A DNA stretch of 6,298 nucleotides from assembly GCA_051886675.1 (NCBI GenBank), contig JBJEYH010000132.1, positions 1-6,298 on the forward strand, read 5' to 3'. A model generated the notes under the pieces. The model ran no database searches. It was not told the DNA's origin and worked only from the letters and a program-made list of their open reading frames with translations. Below, piece by piece: positions 5,642-6,298 of the stretch. Numbering within the stretch: position 1 is the first letter of the stretch; each line of letters opens with the position of its first letter. This stretch comes from UBA11524 sp051886675 (GTDB lineage Bacteria; Bacillota; Clostridia; Christensenellales; Aristaeellaceae). The position numbers were made by a program, and so were the translations under genes.

Positions 5642-6121
5642 ATGTTTCGAGCGATGCGAAGAGCCCGGCAGCAGGTATCCCAGGAGGAATGCCGGCGCAT
5701 TCTTCGGGAAGAAAAAAGAGCCGCCTTCTCCGTCATGGGCGATGACGGATACCCCTACACGGTCCCCGTCGACTTCTACTATGACGAGGAGGACAACTGC
5801 ATCTACCTGCACGGCGCGAAGTCCGGCCACAAGATCGACGCGATTCGGCGCTGTGACAAGGTCTGCCTTACCACCTGGAACCAGGGCTACCGGACGGAAG
5901 GCAGCTGGGAATGGAATGCTACCAGCGTTGTGGTATTCGGCCGCGCAAGGCTTCCTGAGGATCGCGCCGCCTGGGAGGACAAGCTGCGCAGGCTGGCGAT
6001 CAAGTATTATCCGACCGTCGGGGAGGCAGAGGCGGAAATGAACACCCCGCCGATCCACGCCGTCCAGATGATCGCCATTGACATTGAGCACATGACCGGA
6101 AAGCTTGTCAACGAAAGATAA
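5642..6121 (+). CDS. Pyridoxamine 5'-phosphate oxidase family protein (FMN-binding split barrel, NimA-like)
   Basis: A 159-residue protein of the flavin-binding split-barrel superfamily. Features shared with the NimA-like branch are the N-terminal MRRARQQVSQEECRRIL (5-21), the first strand pair with GDDGYPYTVPVDFYYD (33-48), YLHGAKSGHK (55-64) and the strand SVVVFGRARL (95-104). Proteins of this branch bind FMN or a related cofactor; some reduce nitroimidazoles, but most have no known substrate, so the function is left general. Probably a cytoplasmic dimer. ATG 5642 has AGGAGG (5628-5633) 8 nt upstream. Its 5' side abuts the tandem array, which ends about 67 bp before the ATG, and the gap is C-rich with no recognisable -10. 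The promoter is therefore not visible and may lie within or before the array. Confidence 0.88.
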   Translation: MFRAMRRARQQVSQEECRRILREEKRAAFSVMGDDGYPYTVPVDFYYDEEDNCIYLHGAKSGHKIDAIRRCDKVCLTTWNQGYRTEGSWEWNATSVVVFGRARLPEDRAAWEDKLRRLAIKYYPTVGEAEAEMNTPPIHAVQMIAIDIEHMTGKLVNER

Positions 6122-6153
6122 TCCGCGCAACCGCCGGCCAGCGCCCGGCCATT

Positions 6154-6177
6154 CCTGCGCAGGGGCATCGCCCCTGC
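6154..6177. repeat. GC-rich palindrome, possible member of a dispersed repeat family
   Basis: GCAGGGGC (6159-6166) pairs with GCCCCTGC (6170-6177) around ATC, giving a tight hairpin 37 bp after the stop of the flavin-protein gene. The 13-mer CCTGCGCAGGGGC (6154-6166) occurs inverted at 4817-4829. There is no T tract, so it is not a standard terminator, but it could protect the 3' end of the mRNA. Confidence 0.55.
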
Positions 6178-6199
6178 CGCCGGCACGTTTCGACCAGGG

Positions 6200-6229
6200 A
6201 AAAGGGACGACCCGCGATGGGCCGTCCCT
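6200..6229 (-). terminator. Hairpin terminator in the convergent gap
   Basis: AGGGACG (6203-6209) pairs with CGTCCCT (6223-6229); inside it CCC (6211-6213) pairs with GGG (6219-6221) after an A/C mismatch. On the minus strand a short TTTT (6203-6200) follows, 21 nt after the stop of the gene entering from the right, which suits that gene. On the plus strand only CTCTT follows, so any action on the flavin-protein transcript would be weaker. Confidence 0.65.
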
Positions 6230-6249
6230 CTTGCATGTCAGGATGAAAC

Positions 6250-6297
6250 TCAGGGCTGCTTGCCGATGTAGGCCAGGATGCCGCCGTCCACATACAG
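6250..6297 (-). CDS. C-terminal end of an SDR dehydrogenase, probably gluconate 5-dehydrogenase (partial)
   Basis: Only the last 15 codons and a TGA stop (6252-6250) are inside the window, read leftwards from the right edge. They encode LYVDGGILAYIGKQP. V-DGG near the C-terminus is typical of classical short-chain dehydrogenases, and the GGILAYIGKQP ending is what I associate with gluconate 5-dehydrogenases, which interconvert D-gluconate and 5-keto-D-gluconate with NADP(H). The SDR call is firm; the substrate rests on a short tail and on memory of the family. The hairpin at 6200-6229 is its likely terminator. It converges with the flavin-protein gene. Confidence 0.75.
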   Translation of the reverse strand: MYVDGGILAYIGKQP

Positions 6298-6298
6298 G

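Noticed and set aside
4686..6041. Apparent repeat-protein ORFs on both strands across the array
   Set aside because: Unit lengths of 79 and 80 bp shift the frame each copy, so the same DNA is read in different frames within one ORF. No RBS-start pair supports them, and openness is explained by GC richness and few stop-forming words.

Overview
The window looks like chromosomal DNA from a GC-rich member of the Bacillota (Clostridia-like). This is inferred from strong AAGGAGG-type ribosome binding sites with 8-nt spacers, sigma-A-type promoters, a PyrR-type attenuator, a Firmicutes-style SecG and a PHP-type histidinol-phosphatase relative. No species can be named from sequence alone. The content is mostly housekeeping; no phage, transposase or defence gene is visible.

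Left (1-865, minus strand): pyrR (uracil-sensing regulator and phosphoribosyltransferase) with a complete control region: promoter, PyrR-binding stem-loop, intrinsic terminator and RBS, in that order. It probably heads a pyrimidine operon continuing off the left edge. Centre (930-4361, plus strand): a divergent promoter with a TTGTATACAA palindrome drives a GntR/FCD regulator. A HisJ/HisK-like PHP phosphoesterase and an M3-family oligoendopeptidase follow at short spacing, probably as one operon. secG (4426-4671) has its own extended -10 promoter and ends at a strong hairpin terminator.

The 970 bp after secG (4672-5641) contains no convincing gene. It holds the secG terminator, GC-rich palindromes, and a 79/80-bp tandem array at 4891-5574 (eight full units plus a partial ninth). 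The array has a 61-bp conserved core with a small GNRA-type hairpin and two alternating linker types. It is noncoding, because neither unit length is a multiple of three, and it is the least explained element here.

Right (5642-6298): a pyridoxamine 5'-phosphate oxidase-like flavin protein on the plus strand lies immediately after the array. Convergent to it, the last 15 residues of an SDR dehydrogenase, probably gluconate 5-dehydrogenase, enter from the right edge on the minus strand, with a terminator hairpin in the gap.
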